A DNA stretch of 64,000 nt from Flavobacterium frigoris. Lineage in GTDB: Bacteria > Bacteroidota > Bacteroidia > Flavobacteriales > Flavobacteriaceae. The position numbers and the translations under genes were made by a program. Positions 33,817-41,540 of this stretch are shown here, piece by piece. Position 1 is the stretch's first letter, and every line of letters starts with the position of its first letter. Where the stretch lies: contig NZ_FOFZ01000004.1 in NCBI RefSeq assembly GCF_900111075.1, positions 124,001 through 188,000 of the forward strand. The letters are read 5' to 3'. A model generated the notes under the pieces. It did not search any database and was not told the DNA's origin. It saw only the letters and a program-made list of their open reading frames with translations.

Positions 33817-35976
33817 TTACAAATTCTTCAACTGATTGTCCTTTTTGTCTTTACTGATCGTCCAAAAGAAACCGACGAAAAAGAAGCGATCTGCTGTGGG
33901 TGTAATGGCCCTTCTATTATAAATTCCATTTACATCTGGGTTTTTGGCATAATCATATCCGTAGACATTCTGCGTTCCTAATACATTTGAAACTGAGAAA
34001 TACAGAATTTTTTGTGGGCTAATTAAGTACGCCCAATTGAAACTTAAATTGTTGTAGACTTTTGTTTTTCCGTTCATGAATTGGGTTTCATTTGGATTGT
34101 TGTATGGACGTCCTGAACTAAACGAATTTGTAAAACCCACTTGCGAGCGCCAGTCTGTAATGAAATATTTAGTTACTAATGACAAAGTGTGATTGGCTAC
34201 AAAACTGGGCGTAACTGCAGTTGGAAAATTTTTATAATCTCTTTTAGTATCAATAAACGAATACGAAAGCCAGTATTCTAGATTTTTGATGGTTTTTCCA
34301 TCTCGCCAAAAAATATCCAATCCTTTGGCGTAAGCCGATCCTTCATTATTGAAAACCGAGTTGTAGGCAATGGCTTGCGTATCGTATTTTACTAAATTGC
34401 TATAATCCTTGTAATAGGCCTCAGCTCTAAAAGTTTGATTGTCCTTGCTGTATTGAAAATTCAGAATGTAATGCGATGCTTTCTCACTTTGAAACTGATG
34501 GTATTTGGAATATTTGATGTAATCAACCGAAGGACTTTGAGAAAAATCGCCGTAGGCAATAGAAAACTGGCTATTCTTGGCTATTTTGTAGGCCATTGAA
34601 ATTCGTGGCGAAATGGTACTTTCAGCCAATAAATCATTGTAAGAAGCCCTAAAACCGACTTTGGCGGCTAGTTTTTTAGAAAATAAAATATCCGCTTCGG
34701 TGTAGGCTGCAGCAATATTAGAATTGTAGCCGTTTGTTTTAGTTATACCTAAATTGGGTACGAAATTTTCATCGAATTTAGATATGAAATAGTCGCCACC
34801 AACCAATAACTTAAAATAATTAGAGAAGTTCTTCTTTATTTTTAATTTTAAATGCGCTGCGTTTTCGTCATTATTAACGTTGTCTAAATCCAATCCTATT
34901 TGGTTTTTACTGTATCCATAGCTCATACCAGTCACCACTTGCCAACCAGTACCAAAACGACCGTTGTATGATGTATTGAAATAGAAATTATTATTGTTTA
35001 AATCCACACGAATTTTCTCAGGACCATTTATATTTTCTTGATTGATATCCATTTTTGAAGAGTCGAATGCGGCGTAGACTTTCAAGATTCCGTTGTTGAA
35101 GTTATAGCGATAGACCAATTCACCAGACAAAGATTGAAACGGACTATTCCAGTCCAGATTTTGAGGAATAGCGGCTTGATAAGGTGCTAAATTGATATAA
35201 GAAGCGTTTAGGCTAAGCGAGCTCTTTTTCCATTTTTGGGTATTTCCTAATCCTAATCCAACGGTCATTAAGGAAACTTCGGTTTTGTTTTGATCGGGAT
35301 TATCTTCTGTATTTAAGAGTAAAACGCTGGACAGTGCTTCCCCATATTCGGCTGAAAAACCACCGGTTGAAAAGGCGATTCCACTGAACAAAAACGGAGA
35401 AAAACGTCCGCGTGTAGGCACATTTCCGATGGTAGCGTTGTAAGGTTGTGCTACTCTTATTCCGTCAACAAAAGTTTGGGTTTCATTGGCCTCGCCCCCA
35501 CGAACAAAAAGTCGACCGTCCTCGCCTACGCTCTGCGTTCCGGGTAAGGTTTGTAGTGCAGCAATTATATTTCCTGCTGAACCTGCAGTAGTTACGATAT
35601 CTAAGGGTTTGAGGACAGAAACTCTTGCTTTGTCCCCAGACTCCATAGTTCCAGCCGAAATTACTACTGCGTCAAGCGTATTGCTACTTTCTTTTAAAAC
35701 GATGGTTTTGTCTTGAAAATTAGCGACATCAATTGTTACTTTAAAGCTTTCATAAACCAGAAAACTAGCGATTAGGATTTGATTTCCGGTTGTGGTGGTG
35801 GTAAACGAAAATTGTCCGTTTTCGTTTGTAGTAGCACCATCGTAGGTACCATCAATATAAATGTTAGCCCCCGCGATGGGTTTTCCTTTTTTATCGAGCG
35901 TTTTTCCTGAAATGGTGGTTTGAGAAAATGCGCTTGCAGCAAAAAATAAAATAATAAATGTTATGATTGATTTCAT
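33817..35976 (-). CDS. TonB-dependent outer membrane receptor with carboxypeptidase-like N-terminal domain
   Basis: A 719-residue outer-membrane protein. It has a signal peptide (MKSIITFIILFFAASAFSQ), a carboxypeptidase-regulatory-like Ig domain (about residues 20-100, with GKPIAGANIYIDGTYDGATT), a plug domain (LPGTQSVGEDGRLFVRGGEANETQTFVDG region, about 140-175) and a beta-barrel to the C-terminus. It would import a ligand with energy from TonB; no SusD partner is adjacent. Its promoter has the same LytTR-type repeats as the kinase operon, so expression is probably controlled by that system. Confidence 0.93.
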   Translation of the reverse strand: MKSIITFIILFFAASAFSQTTISGKTLDKKGKPIAGANIYIDGTYDGATTNENGQFSFTTTTTGNQILIASFLVYESFKVTIDVANFQDKTIVLKESSNTLDAVVISAGTMESGDKARVSVLKPLDIVTTAGSAGNIIAALQTLPGTQSVGEDGRLFVRGGEANETQTFVDGIRVAQPYNATIGNVPTRGRFSPFLFSGIAFSTGGFSAEYGEALSSVLLLNTEDNPDQNKTEVSLMTVGLGLGNTQKWKKSSLSLNASYINLAPYQAAIPQNLDWNSPFQSLSGELVYRYNFNNGILKVYAAFDSSKMDINQENINGPEKIRVDLNNNNFYFNTSYNGRFGTGWQVVTGMSYGYSKNQIGLDLDNVNNDENAAHLKLKIKKNFSNYFKLLVGGDYFISKFDENFVPNLGITKTNGYNSNIAAAYTEADILFSKKLAAKVGFRASYNDLLAESTISPRISMAYKIAKNSQFSIAYGDFSQSPSVDYIKYSKYHQFQSEKASHYILNFQYSKDNQTFRAEAYYKDYSNLVKYDTQAIAYNSVFNNEGSAYAKGLDIFWRDGKTIKNLEYWLSYSFIDTKRDYKNFPTAVTPSFVANHTLSLVTKYFITDWRSQVGFTNSFSSGRPYNNPNETQFMNGKTKVYNNLSFNWAYLISPQKILYFSVSNVLGTQNVYGYDYAKNPDVNGIYNRRAITPTADRFFFVGFFWTISKDKKDNQLKNL

Positions 35977-35996
35977 GTCGTTTAATTTTGATAGTC

Positions 35997-36067
35997 CAAA
36001 TGTATTTCGATTATCAGCTTTTAAAAACTTAAAGAAACTGAACTGTTGAAATATGAGGATGAGTTGT
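35997..36067 (-). promoter_or_regulatory. LytTR-type direct repeats and -7 box of the TonB receptor gene
   Basis: On the minus strand ACAACTCAT (36067-36059) and ACAGTTCAG (36046-36038) are separated by 12 bp and followed, after 33 bp, by TACATTTG (36004-35997). The ATG of the receptor lies 20 bp further on. The two 9-mers are identical to those before the LytTR operon, whereas the surrounding spacer sequence is largely different. The repeats are thus likely functional and not just a copied segment. Confidence 0.75.
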
Positions 36068-36101
36068 GGTACTTTTAATTTTGGTTTATATTTACATCCA
36101 A

Positions 36102-36231
36102 TCGCAAAAGGTTACGGAGGCGGTTTGCATGAGGGATAGCAGTGAAAATCCTCTCTTGTCTCGTTTCTAAAAACGAGACAAGAGAGATTGTAACGAATAG
36201 CCCGACCGGAGCTTTTGCGAAGGGCATGCCC
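36102..36231. ncRNA. structured intergenic RNA or repeat element
   Basis: About 130 bp of G+C-richer DNA with strong folding potential. An outer 9-bp perfect stem pairs 36102-36110 (TCGCAAAAG) with 36212-36220 (CTTTTGCGA). Inside it a 16-bp perfect hairpin (36151-36166 with 36171-36186) has a CTAA loop. Conserved-looking segments GAGGGATAGCAGTGAAAATC and GAATAGCCCGACCGGAG flank the hairpin, and the palindrome GGGCATGCCC ends the element. I recall similar intergenic elements in Flavobacterium genomes, but cannot confirm the family. It ends 23 bp before the acetyltransferase gene and could be its leader or an independent repeat. Confidence 0.5.
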
Positions 36232-36254
36232 AAATAATATTTTAAATAGCTCGA

Positions 36255-36812
36255 ATGACTACCGAAAAAGAAAAAATGATTGCCGGAGAATATTATTTGG
36301 CCGGAGATGCAACCTTAGTAAAAGACCGCCGACGCGCTAAAAACCTGCTTCATAGATTGAATGTTACCGAATATAGGATCACGAAAAAAGCGCGAGAAAT
36401 CATCAAAGAACTGATTCCGAATGCGGGTGCGAACTTGTATATTGAGCCGCCGTTTCATTGTGATTATGGTTATAATATTAGTTGTGGCGAGAATGTGTAT
36501 TTTAATGTAAACTGTGTAGTGCTGGATTGCGCTCCGGTAATTATTGGTTCGAATGTGTTTTTTGCTCCTGGTGTGCAATTGTACACTGCCACTCACCCAC
36601 TGGAAGCCGAATTAAGAAAAACACTTGAAAGTGCTTTGCCAATAACCATTAGTGACGATTGCTGGATTGGGGGAAATACGGTGATTTGCCCTGGAATTAC
36701 GATTGGAAAAGGATGTGTCATAGGTGCTGGATCTGTAGTTACAAAGGATGTTCCTGATAATTCATTGGCGGTGGGAAATCCGGCAAAAGTGATCCGAAAA
36801 TTAAATCAATAA
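36255..36812 (+). CDS. sugar O-acetyltransferase (maltose/galactoside acetyltransferase type)
   Basis: A 185-residue hexapeptide-repeat enzyme. The N-terminal KMIAGEYYLAGDATLVKDR region matches the Mac domain of maltose O-acetyltransferases; a left-handed beta-helix follows (about residues 65-180) with NCVVLDCAPVIIGSNVFFAP and the catalytic His of YTATHPLEAE. It acetylates a sugar using acetyl-CoA in the cytoplasm; substrate unknown. The structured element at 36102-36231 lies just upstream. Confidence 0.92.
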   Translation: MTTEKEKMIAGEYYLAGDATLVKDRRRAKNLLHRLNVTEYRITKKAREIIKELIPNAGANLYIEPPFHCDYGYNISCGENVYFNVNCVVLDCAPVIIGSNVFFAPGVQLYTATHPLEAELRKTLESALPITISDDCWIGGNTVICPGITIGKGCVIGAGSVVTKDVPDNSLAVGNPAKVIRKLNQ

Positions 36813-36891
36813 TATTTTGAGTTTTATTTTAAGATATTATACTATCATAAAACTTTCCTAAAAAAAGTACCTTGTGACTGTCTAATATGAC

Positions 36892-36918
36892 TTGCTGGAA
36901 TTTAATTCTTTAAATTTG
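36892..36918 (+). promoter_or_regulatory. promoter of the ClC gene
   Basis: TTG (36892-36894), 16 bp and TAAATTTG (36911-36918) resemble a flavobacterial promoter. It lies within a longer reading frame that could start at that same TTG, and so supports the downstream ATG at 36964. Confidence 0.5.
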
Positions 36919-36963
36919 CACTCGTTAAAAATCTTGAAATTTAGATTTACAATCACTATTAAA

Positions 36964-38244
36964 ATGAATTCTACAAGTCGTATTAAAAAAAATATGCCGT
37001 TAATTAAACTGCAAAAATTAATAATTGGTTCTGTATTAATTGGTTTCCTTTCGGCTTTTTTAGGAATAGCACTGAAAAAGCTAACAGAACATTACGAAGA
37101 AATTTTCTCCAACCAAGCTAGTTTACACCCTATCTTTATTTTTGTTTTTCCTATTTTTGGATTATCTGTTATTTATTTCCTGAGACATTATTTGTTTAAC
37201 AAAAAAGAAAACAAAGGAATCAATGAGGTTTTTGAAAGTACAGGATCTAGAACTAAAAACTTACCCAAATCAAAAATTGCTTCTCATTTTATTAATGGAT
37301 TATTAACCGTAATCTTTGGTGGATCTACAGGAATTGAGGTTTCGACAGTTGTGGCAACTGCGACCATAGGATCAGTAGCGCAGCGCAAACAAAATTTCTT
37401 TAAAGAGTATAAAACTGAACTTATTTGTGCCGGAGTTGCCGCCGGAATAACGGCGCTTTTCAACAGTCCGACTGCTGGATTATTTTTTGTTTATGAAGTG
37501 ATTTCTAAAAAAATAACACGTACTTTCTTTATTACTAACATCATTGCGGTTTTGGTTGCTTTTGGGCTGGTCTACTTGGTTGATGAGAAACCTTTATTTG
37601 ATGTAACCATAACTACTTGGCATTTACGAGCGATTCCATATTTTATTCTTTTAGGTATTTTGGCCGGAATCAACTCTGTATATCTCACCCGTTGTGTATT
37701 GTTTTTTAAAAATAATTTAAGCCAAATAAAAAGTCACTATTATCGAATCATAATAGGATCCGTCATACTTAGTAGTTCCTTATTTTTCTTTCCACAATTA
37801 TATGGGGAAGGGTATCATGCCATAAAAATGATTTTTACAAATCCAAATGAAGTAAAAATATCTACTAATTTACTTTATACTTTTATCGGAATCATTCTTT
37901 TAAAACCTATTGCTACCTCGGCTACTTTATTTTCTGGTGGAGATGGTGGTGTTTTTGCGCCCAGCCTTTTCATAGGTGCGTTTTTGGGATTATTTGTGGC
38001 GCTACTTCTAAATACTTATTTGAAAGCTGATATAATCCCAGTTAATTTTATGGTCTTAGGCATGGCTGCCGTTTTAAGCGCTAGTATCCATGCACCATTT
38101 ACCGCTATCTTTTTAATTTGTGGTTTAACCAATGATTACACCTTATTTATCCCCATTTTATTCGTTTGTCTTATTTCAAAATATACCGCAAAGATGATTT
38201 ATCCACATTCTGTTTATTCCTACGCTGCTAGCGTGGCAAAATAA
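36964..38244 (+). CDS. ClC-family chloride channel or antiporter
   Basis: A 426-residue membrane protein with ten or more helices. ClC signatures are GGSTGIEVSTVVATATIGS (the selectivity loop, with Glu at the gating position), GGDGGVFAPSLFIGA, and GMAAVLSASIHAPFTAI in the C-terminal half. The retained Glu suggests a Cl-/H+ antiporter. No CBS domains are present. Start placed at the ATG at 36964 because a probable promoter lies upstream. It ends 6 bp before the HPP gene, so the two form an operon. Confidence 0.92.
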   Translation: MNSTSRIKKNMPLIKLQKLIIGSVLIGFLSAFLGIALKKLTEHYEEIFSNQASLHPIFIFVFPIFGLSVIYFLRHYLFNKKENKGINEVFESTGSRTKNLPKSKIASHFINGLLTVIFGGSTGIEVSTVVATATIGSVAQRKQNFFKEYKTELICAGVAAGITALFNSPTAGLFFVYEVISKKITRTFFITNIIAVLVAFGLVYLVDEKPLFDVTITTWHLRAIPYFILLGILAGINSVYLTRCVLFFKNNLSQIKSHYYRIIIGSVILSSSLFFFPQLYGEGYHAIKMIFTNPNEVKISTNLLYTFIGIILLKPIATSATLFSGGDGGVFAPSLFIGAFLGLFVALLLNTYLKADIIPVNFMVLGMAAVLSASIHAPFTAIFLICGLTNDYTLFIPILFVCLISKYTAKMIYPHSVYSYAASVAK

Positions 38245-38250
38245 TATTCT

Positions 38251-38853
38251 ATGCCTACAGAAAAGATTAAAAGAAGTTATCGTAAGACGAAATACATACT
38301 TTATAAAGAAACGCTAGTTGATTTTAGAGAGAAATTTTGGTCTTTTGCTGGTTCCTTTATTGGAATAGGGACTCTTGCTTATTTACAATCTCAAATGCTT
38401 CCAGATTCGGATGTGTTATTTCTTATAGGATCTTTTGGTGCCTCCTCTGTTTTGATTTATGGAATCATCCAAAGTCCATTAGCACAACCTCGAAATTTGA
38501 TCGGTGGTCACGTCATCTCTGCAATTGTAGGGGTAACTGTCGCCAAATTTGTTCCGGACATCTTGTGGCTAACAGCGGCCTTATCCGTTTCACTTTCTAT
38601 TATTTTAATGCAATTGACAAAAACATTGCATCCTCCTGGAGGAGCCACCGCTTTGATCGCCGTAACTGGATCAGCCCAAATAAAAAATTTAGGATATTGG
38701 TATGTAATATCACCTGTATTGAGTGGCGTATTAATTTTACTGTTTGTTGCTTTAATTATCAATAATATCACCTCAAAAAGGTATTATCCTAATGACAATA
38801 GATTTCACAGAAAATACCACAACTTTAGAAAACGAATTATTCAAAAGAATTAA
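38251..38853 (+). CDS. HPP family membrane protein
   Basis: A 200-residue membrane protein with about four helices and the family motif LHPPGGATALIAVTGS (about residues 126-141). HPP proteins have been linked to nitrite transport across chloroplast membranes, but bacterial members are mostly uncharacterised. It follows the ClC gene by 6 bp; a shared role in anion movement or pH balance is a reasonable guess, not proven. Confidence 0.93.
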   Translation: MPTEKIKRSYRKTKYILYKETLVDFREKFWSFAGSFIGIGTLAYLQSQMLPDSDVLFLIGSFGASSVLIYGIIQSPLAQPRNLIGGHVISAIVGVTVAKFVPDILWLTAALSVSLSIILMQLTKTLHPPGGATALIAVTGSAQIKNLGYWYVISPVLSGVLILLFVALIINNITSKRYYPNDNRFHRKYHNFRKRIIQKN

Positions 38854-38927
38854 AAATTACAATTTAGACCTTTTGTAAATCTTATTAACAAATCAAGTTT
38901 CTTAAAAAGATATATAAAATTAAATTT

Positions 38928-38935
38928 TACCTTTG
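38928..38935 (+). promoter_or_regulatory. -7 box of the pRiA4b ORF-3-like gene
   Basis: TACCTTTG matches TAnnTTTG exactly, 23 bp before the ATG at 38959. No TTG at the usual -33 position. Confidence 0.5.
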
Positions 38936-38958
38936 AACTCTCATTAAAAACAAAGATT

Positions 38959-39498
38959 ATGGTTTACAAATTCAGAGTAATTCTAGATGCAGAAGAAGAT
39001 ATATTCAGAGATATTGCAATACTTGCAGATGACACTTTAGAAGATTTACATAACGCAATATTCAATTCCTTTGGATTTGACGGCATGGAAGTCGCTTCGT
39101 TTTATACTTGTGATGAGACTTGGAACCAAGAAGATGAAATTTCGCTTTTTGATACTGGTGACGTTATTGGGGAGCAAAAAACAATGGGCTCTTACCAATT
39201 ATCAGACTTATTAGATGCCGAAAACACAAAAATTATCTATGTATATGATTTCATTAATATGTGGACTTTCTTAGTTGAATTAGCTGCAGTTGAGGAGCAG
39301 GTTGCCGGAAATTTATATCCAGAAACTTTATTTTCTCATGGAGAAATGCCTGATGAGGCAATGGAAAAAAGCTTTGAAGCAGACAATGCTGACGATTATG
39401 CCAATGATTATGAAGATGGATTAGACGAAGATGATTTGGACATGTTTGGCGACGACGACAGTTTTGAAGAATATGGATCTGACGAAATCTGGAATTAG
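38959..39498 (+). CDS. pRiA4b ORF-3-like protein
   Basis: A 179-residue cytoplasmic protein of the pRiA4b ORF-3/IS1096-TnpR-like family. The N-terminal 110 residues show MVYKFRVILDAEEDIFRDIAI and the family core DTLEDLHNAIFNSFGFDG, here cited in parts, with FYTCDETW and IYVYDFINMW. The last 45 residues are strongly acidic (NDYEDGLDEDDLDMFGDDD). Function unknown. Despite its plasmid name no mobile element is nearby. Confidence 0.83.
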   Translation: MVYKFRVILDAEEDIFRDIAILADDTLEDLHNAIFNSFGFDGMEVASFYTCDETWNQEDEISLFDTGDVIGEQKTMGSYQLSDLLDAENTKIIYVYDFINMWTFLVELAAVEEQVAGNLYPETLFSHGEMPDEAMEKSFEADNADDYANDYEDGLDEDDLDMFGDDDSFEEYGSDEIWN

Positions 39499-39520
39499 AT
39501 TAATAAAAAACGAAGAATCA

Positions 39521-39565
39521 AGAGCCAAGATTAAAGACTTCTCTATTGTCTATAATCTTGGCTCT
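39521..39565 (+). terminator. long stem-loop between the ORF-3-like and nucleoid-protein genes
   Basis: A 13-bp perfect stem (39521-39533 with 39553-39565) is extended inward by AGAC/GTCT (39535-39538 with 39548-39551). The plus-strand tail has no T-tract, so it may be a terminator acting with a weak tail or an mRNA stability element. Confidence 0.5.
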
Positions 39566-39586
39566 TCCATCTAAAAAATAAAAAAA

Positions 39587-40645
39587 ATGATCAACTTATT
39601 TAACACGCATATCGAAACGCTTTCGATTCATCGCGTTGGAAACAAAAGCCGCAATGAAGCTCTCTTTTTATCAGAACAACCTTTTAGTCTTCAAGACGAA
39701 ATTGTGCCATTGATAAAAGAGTTTTTCTTGAAACCTTTTAGAGAAAAAGAAGAAAACTACTTTCAGTTTGCGCATGAAGTTGATTTAGATTATAACGACA
39801 TGTATAAATTTGCTTCAGCGATTTTTGAAAATCCGGCAAGTTTACATGAAAATTCAAAGAATATTACAAAACATTTATTCGAACAATCGAATCATCCTCA
39901 CATTAAAAATGGAGAGGTTTATGTTACTTATTTGACTAATGTAAATATTGACAATAATGTAGTTGATGCCATTGGTGTTTTTAAAAGTGAGTTACAAGCT
40001 GATTTTTTACAATTTGAAGAAAAAGGAACACATCTAGAAATGATTTTGCAACAAGGGATAAACTTGAGCAAACTAGATAAAGGATGTATCATCTTTAATC
40101 ATAAAAAGGAAGAAGGCTACAAAATTTTAACTGTTGACAGTAACCGTTACGATGCGCGCTACTGGTTAGAGCATTTTCTTTCAGTTGATGCGTTTGAGGA
40201 TGAGAATTTTATCACTAAGAAGTACTTGAAATTTTGTCAAAACTTTGCAAAAGACGTTGTTTTTCCAGCTGAAGATAAAAAAGAAGAAGTAATGTTCATG
40301 AACCGTTCTGTAAATTATTTTGCAAAAAATGATCAATTTGAAGAATCTAACTTCTTAAATGAAGTTTTAGATAACCCAGATTTGATTCCAGAATTTAAAA
40401 ATTACAAAGTAGATAAAGGAGAAAAATATAGCATCGAAGATGTAACTTCTTTTCCTATTGCTAATGCTGCCGTTACAGATGCCCGTAAATCAATTAAAAA
40501 TGTAATCAACTTAGACACACATATCCAAATCAAAATGGATTTTATCAATCCAGAAAGTGCAGAGAAATATGTTGAAAAAGGTTGGGACGAAGAAAAACAA
40601 ATGTATTACTACTTAGTTTACTTTAATAAAGAAGAAAAATCGTAA
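39587..40645 (+). CDS. nucleoid-associated protein (YejK/NdpA family)
   Basis: A 352-residue protein of the NA37 family, beginning MINLFNTHIETLSIHRVGNK, with GVFKSELQADFLQFEE in the middle and a C-terminal KSIKNVINLDTHIQIKMDF region. Related E. coli proteins associate with the nucleoid and nascent DNA. Length matches the family. It is a single gene bounded by a stem-loop upstream and a strong terminator downstream. Confidence 0.9.
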   Translation: MINLFNTHIETLSIHRVGNKSRNEALFLSEQPFSLQDEIVPLIKEFFLKPFREKEENYFQFAHEVDLDYNDMYKFASAIFENPASLHENSKNITKHLFEQSNHPHIKNGEVYVTYLTNVNIDNNVVDAIGVFKSELQADFLQFEEKGTHLEMILQQGINLSKLDKGCIIFNHKKEEGYKILTVDSNRYDARYWLEHFLSVDAFEDENFITKKYLKFCQNFAKDVVFPAEDKKEEVMFMNRSVNYFAKNDQFEESNFLNEVLDNPDLIPEFKNYKVDKGEKYSIEDVTSFPIANAAVTDARKSIKNVINLDTHIQIKMDFINPESAEKYVEKGWDEEKQMYYYLVYFNKEEKS

Positions 40646-40671
40646 AGCTATTTTTCATTCCTTTTGCTTTT

Positions 40672-40711
40672 AAAAAATCCTCAATTACGACTAAGTAATT
40701 GAGGATTTTTT
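40672..40711 (+). terminator. rho-independent terminator after the nucleoid-protein gene
   Basis: AATCCTCAATTAC pairs with GTAATTGAGGATT around a 6-nt loop (GACTAA, 40689-40694), followed by a run of Ts. A strong single-gene terminator. Confidence 0.85.
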
Positions 40712-40896
40712 TTTAAGGTACTAATAACTAGTTTATTCGTTAATTTTTATATTTAAGCATTCATTTTTCCTTATAACATCAGAAATTATTTATATTTATA
40801 CTAAAATCATGTATTTAATCGATTAAATCGTTAGTTATTCTATTTTTTCAATACCTTTTGCAGACTCAAATTTACCTAAACGCCACCATTTACATT

Positions 40897-41139
40897 ATGA
40901 GTACAATCGAAATCAAAGAAAATTTTCTAAGTAAAAAACTCTATTGCTCACTTTTTGGACACAGAATAATTACAACCAGGAATATTACAAATCATTTTAA
41001 GGAATATAAATGTACCGTTTGTGAGCTAGAGCTAACAAATGATGAAAAAGGAAAGAAAACATATCTGACACCCGAATTAAAAGATATAAATAATACTTTA
41101 AAAAGTTTTTGTTCAAAGAAAAATCTTCAGCATATTTAG
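40897..41139 (+). CDS. small conserved-looking protein with CxxC motif
   Basis: An 80-residue protein from the ATG at 40897 (MSTIEIKENFLSKKLYCSLFGH). The centre contains FKEYKCTVCELELTNDEKG with a CxxC pair, preceded by Cys and His in LYCSLFGHRI, which could form a small zinc site. The C-terminus ends LKDINNTLKSF and a short tail. No catalytic motif. I believe similar small proteins occur in other flavobacteria but do not know a function. A longer frame from 40858 is less likely. Confidence 0.6.
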   Translation: MSTIEIKENFLSKKLYCSLFGHRIITTRNITNHFKEYKCTVCELELTNDEKGKKTYLTPELKDINNTLKSFCSKKNLQHI

Positions 41140-41540
41140 TTGATTTAAATTATAATTCGGCACTATTTCTTTCACTATAAAGAAAATAAAAAGGATGCTT
41201 CTTGCTGTAACTTAGTCACCATATTTTACTTTTTAAACAAAATCTGCATCAGCAAAAAAAAGACAAAATCTGAAATTCTAATTTCATGCCTGTACCTCGA
41301 TTGTGCGACAAATCAGTTCAAGGGACTTGCTTCAAATAAATTATGCCTTTTTAGTTTTAATAACAAATCAGAATACTGCGGTTATTCAGTAAGTCCTATT
41401 ATTTAATTTAGTACAACTTCTACTAAGACGATCGAATATTAAACCTTCCATTACTTTAGCAATTGGCGATTTTTTAATAAATTTACAAAGGTAAAAATAC
41501 TTATTTACTAGTAATTTTGCATTTTTAAAACCGCTCCATA
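41140..41540. other. non-coding spacer before the GAF gene
   Basis: 401 bp with no convincing reading frame, tRNA or strong stem-loop. TAATTTTG at 41512-41519 is a likely -7 box 21 bp before the GAF protein ATG; no matching -33 TTG. The remainder is A+T-rich and unassigned. Confidence 0.45.

Noticed and set aside
36892..36963. Longer N-terminus of the ClC protein from a TTG
   Set aside because: A likely promoter (36892-36918) lies within this stretch and the extra residues do not look like a ClC N-terminus.
38959..39498. pRiA4b ORF-3-like protein as sign of a mobile element
   Set aside because: The family name comes from a plasmid, but no transposase, integrase or terminal repeat is near and the gene has its own ordinary promoter.
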